NCBI RefSeq assembly: GCF_019710635.1
Contig: NZ_JAIFZS010000058.1
Span: forward strand, 1 to 64,000
Length of the DNA: 64,000 nucleotides
Direction: 5' to 3'
Source: Mycolicibacterium xanthum
GTDB taxonomy: Bacteria; Actinomycetota; Actinomycetes; Mycobacteriales; Mycobacteriaceae
A model generated the notes under the pieces. It did not search any database. It was not told where the DNA came from and was given only the letters and a program-made list of their open reading frames with translations. Positions within the stretch are counted from its first letter, which is position 1, and each line of letters begins with the position of its first letter. Both the position numbers and the translations under genes were made by a program. Positions 8,216-16,476 of this stretch are shown here, piece after piece.

Positions 8216-9997
8216 TTGCCTGGTCATGCGAAGCCGTTACGCAAGCACCCGCAGACCGCCACCAAGCACATCTTTGTCACCGGTGGTGTGGTGTCATCGC
8301 TCGGCAAGGGCCTCACGGCGTCCAGCCTCGGCCAGTTGCTGACCGCGCGGGGCCTGCAGGTGACCATGCAGAAGCTCGACCCCTACCTCAACGTCGACCC
8401 CGGCACCATGAACCCGTTCCAGCACGGCGAGGTCTTCGTCACCGAGGACGGCGCCGAGACCGACCTCGACGTCGGCCACTACGAACGTTTCCTGGACCGC
8501 AACCTGTCCGGCTCGGCCAACGTGACGACCGGCCAGGTGTACTCCTCGGTGATCGCCAAGGAGCGGCGCGGCGAGTATCTCGGCGACACCGTCCAGGTGA
8601 TCCCGCACATCACCGACGCGATCAAGGAACGCGTCCTGGCGATGGCCGACCCGGACGGCAAGGGAAACCGGCCGGACGTCGTCATCACCGAGATCGGCGG
8701 CACCGTCGGTGACATCGAGTCGTTGCCGTTCCTGGAGGCCGCCCGCCAGGTCCGCCACGAGGTGGGCCGGGAGAACTGTTTCTTCCTGCACTGCTCGCTG
8801 GTGCCCTACATGGCCCCGTCGGGCGAGCTGAAGACCAAGCCGACCCAGCACTCGGTGGCGGCGCTGCGCAGCATCGGCATCACCCCGGACGCGCTGATCC
8901 TGCGCTGCGACCGCGACGTGCCCGAGCCGCTGAAGAACAAGATCGCGCTGATGTGCGACGTCGACATCGACGGGGTCATCTCCACCCCGGACGCCCCGTC
9001 CATCTACGACATCCCCAAGGTGCTGCACCGCGAGGAACTCGACGCCTACGTGGTGCGGCGGCTGAACCTGGCGTTCCGCGACGTCGACTGGACCCAGTGG
9101 AACGACCTGCTGCGCCGGGTGCACGAGCCCCGCGAGACCGTGCGAATCGCCCTGGTGGGCAAGTACATCGACCTCTCCGACGCCTACCTGTCGGTCGCCG
9201 AGGCGTTGCGCGCGGGCGGGTTCGCCCACCACGCCAAGGTGGAGATGCGCTGGGTGGCCTCCGACGACTGCGAAACCGACACCGGTGCCGCCGCGGCACT
9301 GGCCGACATCGACGGCGTGCTGATTCCCGGCGGTTTCGGGATCCGCGGCATCGAGGGAAAGATCGGCGCGATCCGCTACGCCCGCAAGCGCGGCCTGCCG
9401 GTGTTCGGGCTGTGCCTGGGCCTGCAGTGCATCGTGATCGAGGCGGCCCGCTCGGTGGGCCTGTCGGGCGCCAACTCCGCGGAGTTCGACCCGGCCACCC
9501 CCGATCCGGTGATCTCCACGATGGCCGACCAGCGCGACGCGGTGGCCGGTGAGGCCGATCTCGGCGGCACCATGCGACTGGGCGCCTACCCGGCGGTGCT
9601 GGAGCCGGATTCGATTGTGGCCCATGCCTATGACGCGACCGAGGTGTCCGAGCGTCACCGGCACCGCTACGAGGTGAACAACAGCTACCGCGACAAGATC
9701 GGCGAGAGCGGTCTGCGGTTCTCGGGCACTTCGCCCGACGGTCACCTGGTCGAGTTCGTCGAGTACCCGGCCGAGGTGCATCCCTTCCTGGTCGGCACCC
9801 AGGCGCACCCGGAGCTCAAGAGCCGCCCCACCCGCCCGCACCCGCTGTTCGTGGCGTTCATCGGTGCGGCGCTGGACTACAAGAACGAGGAACGGCTACC
9901 CGTAGAAATCCCGGAGATTCCGGAGATCCCCGAGCCGCCCGAACACCGGGCCAACGGCGCCGAGCACGCCCTCGAGGACGCCCCGGCCCGTGGCTGA
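8216..9997 (+). CDS. pyrG: CTP synthase
   Basis: A 593-residue glutamine-dependent CTP synthase, converting UTP to CTP. The synthetase domain begins with the KHIFVTGGVVSSLGKG P-loop region and contains the LDPYLNVDPGTMNPFQHGEV block. The class I glutamine amidotransferase domain has nucleophile Cys400 in GLCLGLQ and a C-terminal His/Glu in HPE. The TTG at 8216 is the start because GGAGGT lies 8-13 nt upstream and nearby ATGs are out of frame; the result is ~7 residues longer than the Mtb N-terminus. The stop overlaps the next gene by 8 bp. Confidence 0.95.
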   Translation: MPGHAKPLRKHPQTATKHIFVTGGVVSSLGKGLTASSLGQLLTARGLQVTMQKLDPYLNVDPGTMNPFQHGEVFVTEDGAETDLDVGHYERFLDRNLSGSANVTTGQVYSSVIAKERRGEYLGDTVQVIPHITDAIKERVLAMADPDGKGNRPDVVITEIGGTVGDIESLPFLEAARQVRHEVGRENCFFLHCSLVPYMAPSGELKTKPTQHSVAALRSIGITPDALILRCDRDVPEPLKNKIALMCDVDIDGVISTPDAPSIYDIPKVLHREELDAYVVRRLNLAFRDVDWTQWNDLLRRVHEPRETVRIALVGKYIDLSDAYLSVAEALRAGGFAHHAKVEMRWVASDDCETDTGAAAALADIDGVLIPGGFGIRGIEGKIGAIRYARKRGLPVFGLCLGLQCIVIEAARSVGLSGANSAEFDPATPDPVISTMADQRDAVAGEADLGGTMRLGAYPAVLEPDSIVAHAYDATEVSERHRHRYEVNNSYRDKIGESGLRFSGTSPDGHLVEFVEYPAEVHPFLVGTQAHPELKSRPTRPHPLFVAFIGAALDYKNEERLPVEIPEIPEIPEPPEHRANGAEHALEDAPARG

Positions 9998-10625
9998 GAA
10001 CGATCCCGGCAGGCACCAGTTCTCCACGGCGGCATCGGAAACGCTCCACATCGGCAAGATCTTCGCGCTGCGCTCCGACGAGGTCCGGATGCCCGCCGGC
10101 CGAACCGCGCGCCGCGAGGTCGTCGAGCACTTCGGCGCGGTGGCGGTGGCCGCCCTGGACGGGGACGGCCGCATCGTGCTGGTCCACCAGTATCGGCATC
10201 CGTTCGGCCGCCGGCTGTGGGAGCTGCCCGCCGGTCTGCTCGACCTCGGCGGCGAACCCCCGCACGTCACCGCGGCGCGCGAACTCGCCGAGGAGGCGGG
10301 CCTGGCCGCCGAGCACTGGCGCACGCTGATCGATCTGGACTCCGCACCGGGGTTCTGCGACGAGAGCGTGCGGGTGTTCCTGGCGACCGGCCTGTCCGAC
10401 GTCGAGCGTCCCGAGGCGCACGACGAGGAGGCCGACCTGACCCTGCGGCGGTTCACGCTCGAGGACGCGGTCGCGATGGTCTACGCGGGCGAGATCGTCA
10501 ACTCGACCGCGGTGGCCGGCGTCCTGGCCGCGCATGCCATGACCGATGCCGGGGCACTGCGTCCCGTCGACGCTCCGTGGCCGGACCGGCCGACGGCCTT
10601 CGCGCGGCGGATGGGGCATCTGTGA
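9990..10625 (+). CDS. Nudix hydrolase, ADP-ribose pyrophosphatase (Rv1700 homologue)
   Basis: A 211-residue Nudix protein. The Nudix box E-x7-RELAEEAGL is seen near residues 87-105 (GGEPPHVTAARELAEEAGL), with metal-binding Glu residues in REL-x-EE. The preceding ELPAGLLDLGG and the downstream APGFCDE region match the ADP-ribose pyrophosphatase subgroup to which Mtb Rv1700 belongs, hydrolysing ADP-ribose to AMP and ribose-5-phosphate. The GTG start lies within the end of pyrG, and the stop overlaps the GTG of xerD (GTGA). Confidence 0.9.
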   Translation: MAENDPGRHQFSTAASETLHIGKIFALRSDEVRMPAGRTARREVVEHFGAVAVAALDGDGRIVLVHQYRHPFGRRLWELPAGLLDLGGEPPHVTAARELAEEAGLAAEHWRTLIDLDSAPGFCDESVRVFLATGLSDVERPEAHDEEADLTLRRFTLEDAVAMVYAGEIVNSTAVAGVLAAHAMTDAGALRPVDAPWPDRPTAFARRMGHL

Positions 10626-11581
10626 CGCAATCCCCGGTGTCGCTGGGTGTGTCCCTGGGTGACCAGGTGCAGGGCTACCTCGACCACCTGGCGATCGAGC
10701 GTGGGGTGGCGGCCAACACGCTCAGCTCCTATCGCCGGGACCTGCGGCGATACACCGAGCACCTGGCAGCCAGGGGCATCGACGATCTGGCCGCCGTCGC
10801 CGAGGCCGACGTCAGCGAGTTCCTGGTGGCGCTGCGCCGCGGGGATCCCGACAACGGTGTGGTGCCGCTGTCGGCGGTGTCGGCCGCCCGGGCCGTCATC
10901 GCGGTGCGTGGGCTGCACCGGTTCGCCGCCGCCGAGGGCATCGCCGCGATCGACGTCGCCCGCGAGGTCAAGCCCCCGACCCCGAGCCGCCGGCTGCCGA
11001 AGAGCCTGACCGTCGACGAGGTGCTCGCGCTGCTGGAGGCCGCGGGCGGGGACAGCGAGGCCGACGGTCCGCTCACGCTGCGCAACCGGGCGCTGCTGGA
11101 ACTGCTGTACTCGACCGGCGCCCGGATCTCCGAGGCCGTCGGCCTGGACCTCGACGACGTCGACACCGCGGCCCGCTCGGTGCTGCTGCGCGGCAAGGGC
11201 GGCAAGCAGCGGCTGATCCCGATCGGCCGGCCGGCGGTCGCCGCGCTGGACGCCTACCTGGTGCGCGGGCGTCCCGACCTGGCCCGCCGCGGCCGAGGCA
11301 CGCCGGCGATCTTCCTCAACGTCCGGGGTGGCCGGTTGTCCCGGCAGAGCGCCTGGCAGGTGCTGCAGGACGCCGCCGAGCGGGCCGGGATCACCGCCAC
11401 GGTGTCCCCGCACGTGCTGCGCCACTCGTTCGCCACCCATCTGCTCGACGGCGGCGCCGACGTGCGCGTCGTGCAGGAACTGCTCGGGCACGCCTCGGTG
11501 ACCACGACGCAGATCTACACCATGGTGACCGTCAACGCGCTGCGCGAGGTGTGGGCGGGCGCCCATCCGCGGGCGCGCTGA
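10622..11581 (+). CDS. xerD: Site-specific tyrosine recombinase XerD
   Basis: A 319-residue tyrosine recombinase that with XerC resolves chromosome dimers at dif. N-terminal SAM-like core-binding domain (residues ~14-115) and catalytic domain ~125-310 with Arg168 (STGARISE), Lys in KGGKQR (192-195), His264/Arg267 (HVLRH), His290 (LGH) and nucleophile Tyr299 (TTQIYT), all present. It is coupled to the Nudix gene by a GTGA overlap and sits upstream of parA and scpAB, a chromosome-maintenance neighbourhood conserved in mycobacteria. Confidence 0.95.
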   Translation: MTQSPVSLGVSLGDQVQGYLDHLAIERGVAANTLSSYRRDLRRYTEHLAARGIDDLAAVAEADVSEFLVALRRGDPDNGVVPLSAVSAARAVIAVRGLHRFAAAEGIAAIDVAREVKPPTPSRRLPKSLTVDEVLALLEAAGGDSEADGPLTLRNRALLELLYSTGARISEAVGLDLDDVDTAARSVLLRGKGGKQRLIPIGRPAVAALDAYLVRGRPDLARRGRGTPAIFLNVRGGRLSRQSAWQVLQDAAERAGITATVSPHVLRHSFATHLLDGGADVRVVQELLGHASVTTTQIYTMVTVNALREVWAGAHPRAR

Positions 11582-11644
11582 GGACGACGATCAAGCGGCG
11601 AGGGACGAGCCGCGTTGAGAAGTCCGACCAGACGGGCTCAGCGG

Positions 11645-12386
11645 TCAGCCCCGGTACACCGACTCCAACACCAGATCGGGCACCAGCGACTGGTACTCGA
11701 GGTGGGTCTTGTGCTCGACGGTGTCCCACAGCGTGCCCTGGTGCTCGCGCAGGTAGGAGCGGTAACCGGGTGCGCCGGGCATCCCGACGTTGTCGGCGAC
11801 CACGATCGTCCCCGGGTGCAGCCAGCCCCGGCCGAGGATGCTGCGCAGATCGGCCAGGTAGGCGTTCTTGTCGTGGTCGATGAACACCAGGTCCACCGCA
11901 CCGGCGCCGAAGCCGTGTTTCACGCTCCAGGGTGTCGAGGGTACGGCCGCCGTCGCCGATGGTGCCGACCACGCAGCGGACCCGGTCGGCCACCCCGGCG
12001 TGCGTCCAGATACGCTGCGCCACTTCGGCGTTGGCGGCCGAGAACTCGACGGAGACGACCCGTGCCGCGGGCGCCGCGCGGGCGATGCGCAGCGCGCTGT
12101 AGCCGCAGTAGGTGCCGAGTTCGAGTACCAGGTCCGGTGCGGCCCGACGAACGGCCGCATCGAGCAGCAGGCCCTTCTCGTCGCCGATGTTGGCCAGCAC
12201 GGCCCGCTGCCGGGCGAACGTGTCGATCGCCGCCAGCGCGGCGTCGATGTCGCCCGGCCCGGTGGTTTCCTCGACGTGGGTCGCGCACGCCGCCTCGCGC
12301 CCGTCACCGATCTGGCCGGTTTTCAGGAACGACCGCATGCCCAGCGCCCAACGCCCCCAGTAGCCAAGTCGGCTCAGCACAGCCAT
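11645..12386 (-). pseudogene. Class I SAM O-methyltransferase (CCoAOMT type), frameshifted
   Basis: Reads as a caffeoyl-CoA/catechol O-methyltransferase-like protein (~247 codons): SAM motif VLELGTYCGYSALRIA, then VSVEFS, then DLVFIDHDKNAYL, with the C-terminus LVLESVYRG. The ATG at 12386 has GGAGG 4 nt upstream. The frame breaks near 11918-11925: TLDTLERE in one frame continues as HGFGAGAVDLVFIDHDKN in another. Removing one A of the AAA run restores ERE-HGFG. It is either a recent single-base lesion or a sequencing error, since the rest of the gene is well preserved. It is convergent with xerD. Confidence 0.8.
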
Positions 12387-12550
12387 GCCTCCAGGGTAGG
12401 CAGCCCCCGCCGGCCGCGACCGTGCGCCCAGTGCGAATCTGCCGCCGATTTTTCGCAGTGGGTTCACGTTCGGCGCCGCTCGGCCGGCCGTCCGGGGAAT
12501 CGGCGAGGATCTTGCCTGCGGGTCTGCCTCACCGGCGCGACGCTCACCGT

Positions 12551-12611
12551 TAAACTTGCCGCGATGTCCGCCATGCCCGTGGGTTGCCCGACCAGCGACG
12601 GTCCGGTATGA
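12551..12611 (+). promoter_or_regulatory. Leaderless upstream ORF in front of parA
   Basis: TAAACT (12551-12556) is a good TANNNT -10; 7 nt later an ATG at 12564 opens a 15-codon ORF (MSAMPVGCPTSDGPV) whose TGA overlaps the parA ATG at 12608 (ATGA). The spacing fits leaderless transcription, and the overlap would couple parA translation to the short ORF. The function of the peptide is unknown. Confidence 0.5.
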
Positions 12612-13516
12612 GCGACCCCACCGGCGGTGCGCCGGCCGATCCGGCCGGGACCGTCGGCCCGCCCGTGGAGCCCGAGCCGACGCCCGGCCTGACCGGCCGG
12701 ATCCCTCGGCACATCCCCGAACCGGCCCCGCGGACCAGCCATGGGCCGGCCAAGGTCATCGCGATGTGCAACCAGAAGGGCGGCGTCGGCAAGACCACCT
12801 CCACCATCAACCTGGGCGCCAGCCTGGCCGAATACGGCCGGCGGGTGCTGCTGGTCGACCTCGACCCGCAGGGCGCGCTGTCGGCCGGGCTCGGGGTACC
12901 GCACTACGAGCTCGAGAACACCGTGCACAACCTGCTGGTCGAGCCTCGGGTGTCTATCGACGACGTGCTGCTGAGCACCCGGGTGCCCGGCATGGACCTG
13001 GTGCCCAGCAACATCGACCTGTCCGCGGCCGAGATCCAGCTCGTCAACGAGGTCGGCCGGGAGCAGTCGCTGGCCCGCGCGCTGTACCCGGTGCTGGACC
13101 GCTACGACTACGTGCTGATCGACTGTCAGCCGTCGCTGGGCCTGCTCACCGTCAACGGGTTGGCGTGCGCCGACGGCGTGATCATCCCGACCGAGTGCGA
13201 GTTCTTCTCGCTGCGCGGGCTGGCGCTGCTCACCGACACCGTCGACAAGGTGCACGACCGGCTCAACCCGAGGCTGTCGATCAGCGGGATCCTGATCACC
13301 CGCTACGACCCGCGCACCATCAATTCCCGTGAGGTGATGGCCCGGGTGGTCGAGCGGTTCGGCAACCTGGTGTTCGATACCGTGATCACCCGCACGGTAC
13401 GCTTCCCGGAGACCAGCGTCGCCGGTGAGCCGATCACCACCTGGGCGCCGAAATCGGCTGGCGCCGAGGCGTATCGGGCGCTGGCGCGTGAGGTCATCCA
13501 CCGGTTCGGCGCGTGA
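12608..13516 (+). CDS. ParA-family ATPase (Rv1708 homologue)
   Basis: A 302-residue MinD/ParA-type P-loop ATPase. A ~45-residue Pro-rich N-terminal tail precedes the deviant Walker A KGGVGKTT (57-64). Then come LLVDLDPQGAL (Walker A') and the Walker B region DYVLIDCQPSLG. It is not the main chromosomal parA beside oriC but the conserved copy next to scpAB, so a role with condensin/chromosome organisation is inferred. An upstream in-frame TTG at 12584 is possible; the ATG is preferred because a short ORF couples to it. The stop overlaps the scpA GTG. Confidence 0.88.
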   Translation: MSDPTGGAPADPAGTVGPPVEPEPTPGLTGRIPRHIPEPAPRTSHGPAKVIAMCNQKGGVGKTTSTINLGASLAEYGRRVLLVDLDPQGALSAGLGVPHYELENTVHNLLVEPRVSIDDVLLSTRVPGMDLVPSNIDLSAAEIQLVNEVGREQSLARALYPVLDRYDYVLIDCQPSLGLLTVNGLACADGVIIPTECEFFSLRGLALLTDTVDKVHDRLNPRLSISGILITRYDPRTINSREVMARVVERFGNLVFDTVITRTVRFPETSVAGEPITTWAPKSAGAEAYRALAREVIHRFGA

Positions 13517-14328
13517 GCGGGTCGGCGCCCCAGGACGAACCCGGCCCCACCGGCTTCCAGGTTCGGCTGAGCAACTTCGAGGGTCCGTTCGACCTGCTGC
13601 TGCAGTTGATCTTCGCGCACCGGCTCGACGTGACCGAGGTGGCGCTGCACCGGGTCACCGACGAGTTCATCGCCTACACGAAGGTGATCGGCAGCCAGCT
13701 GGGCCTCGACGAGACGACGTCGTTCCTGGTGGTCGCCGCGACGCTGCTGGACCTCAAGGCGGCCCGGCTGCTGCCCGCCGGCGAGGTGCACGACGAGGAG
13801 GACCTGGCGCTGCTCGAGGTCCGCGATCTGCTGTTCGCCCGGCTGCTGCAGTACCGGGCGTTCAAGCACGTCGCCGAGATGTTCGCCGAGCTGGAGGCCG
13901 CGGCGATGCGCAGCTACCCGCGCGCGGTGTCGCTGGAGCAGCGCTTCGAGGACCTGCTGCCCGAGGTGATGCTCGGGGTGGACGCCGAGCGGTTCGCCCA
14001 GATCGCCGCCGCCGCGTTCACGCCGCGCCCCGTCCCCACCGTGGGCATCGATCATCTGCACCAGGTCGAGGTGTCGGTGCCCGAACAGGCGGCCAACCTG
14101 ATGACGTTGCTGCAGGGGCGCGGGATCGGGCACTGGGCATCGTTCTCCGAGCTGGTCGCCGACTGCCAGGCGCCGATGGAGATCGTCGGCCGGTTCCTGG
14201 CGCTGCTCGAACTGTACCGGGCCCGGGCGGTAGCATTCGATCAGCCAGAACCGCTTGGTGTGCTCCAGATTTCGTGGACCGGAGAGCGGCCGACCAGCGA
14301 TCAACTGGCCACCGCAGACACCGAATAG
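13513..14328 (+). CDS. scpA: Segregation and condensation protein A
   Basis: A 271-residue kleisin subunit of the SMC-ScpAB condensin. The conserved N-terminal block FQVRLSNFEGPFDLLLQLI (residues ~12-35) and HRLDVTEV are present, as is the C-terminal winged-helix region. It bridges SMC heads and binds ScpB. GTG start in a GTGA overlap with parA; scpB begins 17 nt downstream. Confidence 0.93.
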   Translation: MSGSAPQDEPGPTGFQVRLSNFEGPFDLLLQLIFAHRLDVTEVALHRVTDEFIAYTKVIGSQLGLDETTSFLVVAATLLDLKAARLLPAGEVHDEEDLALLEVRDLLFARLLQYRAFKHVAEMFAELEAAAMRSYPRAVSLEQRFEDLLPEVMLGVDAERFAQIAAAAFTPRPVPTVGIDHLHQVEVSVPEQAANLMTLLQGRGIGHWASFSELVADCQAPMEIVGRFLALLELYRARAVAFDQPEPLGVLQISWTGERPTSDQLATADTE

Positions 14329-14345
14329 CACGGACAGAAAGACCG

Positions 14346-15047
14346 ATGACTGACGACTTCGCGCCGGAGAGCACGGCCGAGCTGGATCTCGAGCCCGCCC
14401 CCGGCCTCCACTCGGATCTGGAGGATGCCGAGCTCGACGCGGCGCTCGAGGCGCTGCTGCTGGTCGTCGACACCCCGGTCAGCGTCGAAGCGCTGGCCGC
14501 CACCACCGATCAGCAGCCCGCCCGGGTGGCCGACCGGCTGCGGCAGATGGCCGACGGGCTGGCCGCCCGCGACAGCGGTATCGACCTACGGGAAGCCGGC
14601 GGCGGATGGCGGATGTACACCCGGGCCAAGTTCGCCCCCTATGTGGAGCGGCTGCTGCTCGACGGCGCCCGGTCGAAGCTGACCCGCGCGGCCCTGGAGA
14701 CGCTGGCGGTGATCGCCTACCGCCAGCCGGTGACCCGGGCACGGGTCAGCGCGGTGCGCGGGGTCAACGTCGACGCCGTGATTCGCACACTGCTGGCACG
14801 CGGCCTGATCACCGAGGCCGGCACCGACGCCGACTCCGGTGCGGTGGCCTTCGCCACCACCGAGTTGTTCCTGGAGCGGCTGGGCCTGACCTCGCTGACC
14901 GACCTGCCCGACATCGCGCCGCTGCTGCCCGATGTGGACGTGATCGACGACCTGTCCGAAACCCTCGGGGAAGAGCCCCGCTTCATGAAGCTCAACGGTG
15001 CGGCCGCGCCCGCACCCGACGCATCCTTCGACGTGGACCGGGATTGA
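14346..15047 (+). CDS. scpB: Segregation and condensation protein B
   Basis: A 233-residue ScpB with two winged-helix domains. Family signatures include ALEALLLVVDTPVS at the N-terminus, RLLLDGARSKLTRAALETLAVIAYRQPVTR in the middle and FATTELFLERLGL in the second domain. It dimerises and binds ScpA in the condensin complex. ATG at 14346; rluB starts two bases after the stop. Confidence 0.93.
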   Translation: MTDDFAPESTAELDLEPAPGLHSDLEDAELDAALEALLLVVDTPVSVEALAATTDQQPARVADRLRQMADGLAARDSGIDLREAGGGWRMYTRAKFAPYVERLLLDGARSKLTRAALETLAVIAYRQPVTRARVSAVRGVNVDAVIRTLLARGLITEAGTDADSGAVAFATTELFLERLGLTSLTDLPDIAPLLPDVDVIDDLSETLGEEPRFMKLNGAAAPAPDASFDVDRD

Positions 15048-15049
15048 CG

Positions 15050-15793
15050 ATGACCGAAGACAACGGTGTGCGGCTGCAGAAGGTGTTGTCCCAGGCCGGA
15101 ATTGCGTCGCGGCGCGTCGCCGAGAAGATGATCCGCGACGGCCGGGTCGAGGTCGACGACGTCATCGTCACCGAGCTGGGCACCCGGGTGGATCCGGCGG
15201 TGTCGGTGATCCGGGTCGACGGCGCGCGGATAACCGTCGACGACACCCTGGTGCACCTGGCGATCAACAAGCCGCGCGGGATGCACTCCACGATGTCCGA
15301 CGACCGGGGCCGGCCCTGTGTCGGCGACCTCGTCGAGCACCGGGTCCGCGGCAACAAGAAGCTGTTCCATGTCGGACGGCTGGACGCCGACACCGAGGGT
15401 CTGTTGCTGCTGACCAACGACGGCGAACTCGCGCACCGGCTGATGCACCCGTCGTTCGAGGTGCCCAAGACCTATCTGGCCACCGTGCTGGGCTCGGTGC
15501 CGCGCGGGCTGGGCCGCAAGCTGCGCGACGGCATCGAGCTCGACGACGGGCCGGTGCGGGTGGACGACTTCGCCGTCGTCGACGCGATGCCGGGCAAGTC
15601 GCTGGTGCGGGTGACGCTGCACGAGGGCCGCAAGCACATCGTGCGCCGGCTGCTCGCCGAGGTCGGCTTCCCGGTGCAGGACCTGGTGCGCACCGACATC
15701 GGTGCGGTGTCCCTGGGCGATCAGCGCCCGGGCAGCATCCGGGTGCTGACCCAGAAGGAGATCGGCGAACTGTACAAGGCGGTGGGGTTGTGA
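15050..15793 (+). CDS. rluB: Ribosomal large-subunit pseudouridine synthase B family
   Basis: A 247-residue RluB/RsuA-family enzyme: N-terminal S4 domain (residues ~8-65, RLQKVLSQAGIASRR) and catalytic domain with nucleophile Asp112 in GRLDADTEGLLLLTNDG. RluB modifies 23S rRNA at the position equivalent to E. coli 2605; the exact target here is inferred from the family. The stop overlaps the cmk GTG (GTGA). Confidence 0.92.
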   Translation: MTEDNGVRLQKVLSQAGIASRRVAEKMIRDGRVEVDDVIVTELGTRVDPAVSVIRVDGARITVDDTLVHLAINKPRGMHSTMSDDRGRPCVGDLVEHRVRGNKKLFHVGRLDADTEGLLLLTNDGELAHRLMHPSFEVPKTYLATVLGSVPRGLGRKLRDGIELDDGPVRVDDFAVVDAMPGKSLVRVTLHEGRKHIVRRLLAEVGFPVQDLVRTDIGAVSLGDQRPGSIRVLTQKEIGELYKAVGL

Positions 15794-16476
15794 GCCGGGC
15801 ACTGGTGATCGCCATCGACGGCCCGGCGGGAACGGGAAAGTCCTCGGTGGCAAGGGGTTTGGCGACCTCGCTGGGGGCCCGCTACCTGGACACCGGCGCG
15901 ATGTACCGGATCGTCACGCTGCACGTGCTGCGCCGCGGCATCGACCTGACCGACGCGACCGGGATCGCCGCGGCGGTCGGCGACATCGACCTGGCCGTCG
16001 GTCACGACCCGGGGGAGGACCGGTCGTTTCTGGCCGGCGAGGACGTGTCGGCCGAGATCCGCGGGGATGCGGTGACCAAGGCCGTGTCGGCGGTCTCGGC
16101 GGTGCCCGAGGTGCGCGCCCGGCTGGTCGGCATGCAGCGGGCGCTGGCCGGCGGGTCGGGCCATGTGGTGGTGGAGGGCCGCGACATCGGCACCGTGGTG
16201 CTGCCCGACGCCGACGTGAAGATCTTCCTGACCGCCTCGGCCGAGGAACGTGCGCGGCGGCGCAACGACCAGAACGTCGCGGCCGGCCTGCCGGGCGACT
16301 ACGAGGCGGTGCTGGCCGACGTCAAGCGCCGCGACCACCTCGACTCCACCCGCGCGGTGTCCCCGCTGCGTGCCGCCGACGATGCCGAGGCGGTGGACAC
16401 CAGCGACATGAGCCAGGCCGAGGTCATCGCGTTCCTGACCGGGCTCGTCGAGCAGAGGGCGGGGGCCACCCGATGA
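15790..16476 (+). CDS. cmk: Cytidylate kinase
   Basis: A 228-residue CMP/dCMP kinase with P-loop GPAGTGKSS (11-19), the YLDTGAMYR nucleotide-monophosphate-binding block, VVEGRDIGTVV and the lid Arg-rich stretch EERARRRNDQ. It supplies CDP for nucleic acid and lipid synthesis. GTG start overlaps the rluB stop, and its own stop overlaps the der ATG (ATGA). Confidence 0.95.
   Translation: MSRALVIAIDGPAGTGKSSVARGLATSLGARYLDTGAMYRIVTLHVLRRGIDLTDATGIAAAVGDIDLAVGHDPGEDRSFLAGEDVSAEIRGDAVTKAVSAVSAVPEVRARLVGMQRALAGGSGHVVVEGRDIGTVVLPDADVKIFLTASAEERARRRNDQNVAAGLPGDYEAVLADVKRRDHLDSTRAVSPLRAADDAEAVDTSDMSQAEVIAFLTGLVEQRAGATR

Noticed and set aside
8294..9841. 515-codon minus-strand frame opposite pyrG
   Set aside because: Composition is typical of antisense frames in high-GC DNA and it matches no family; pyrG is unmistakable.
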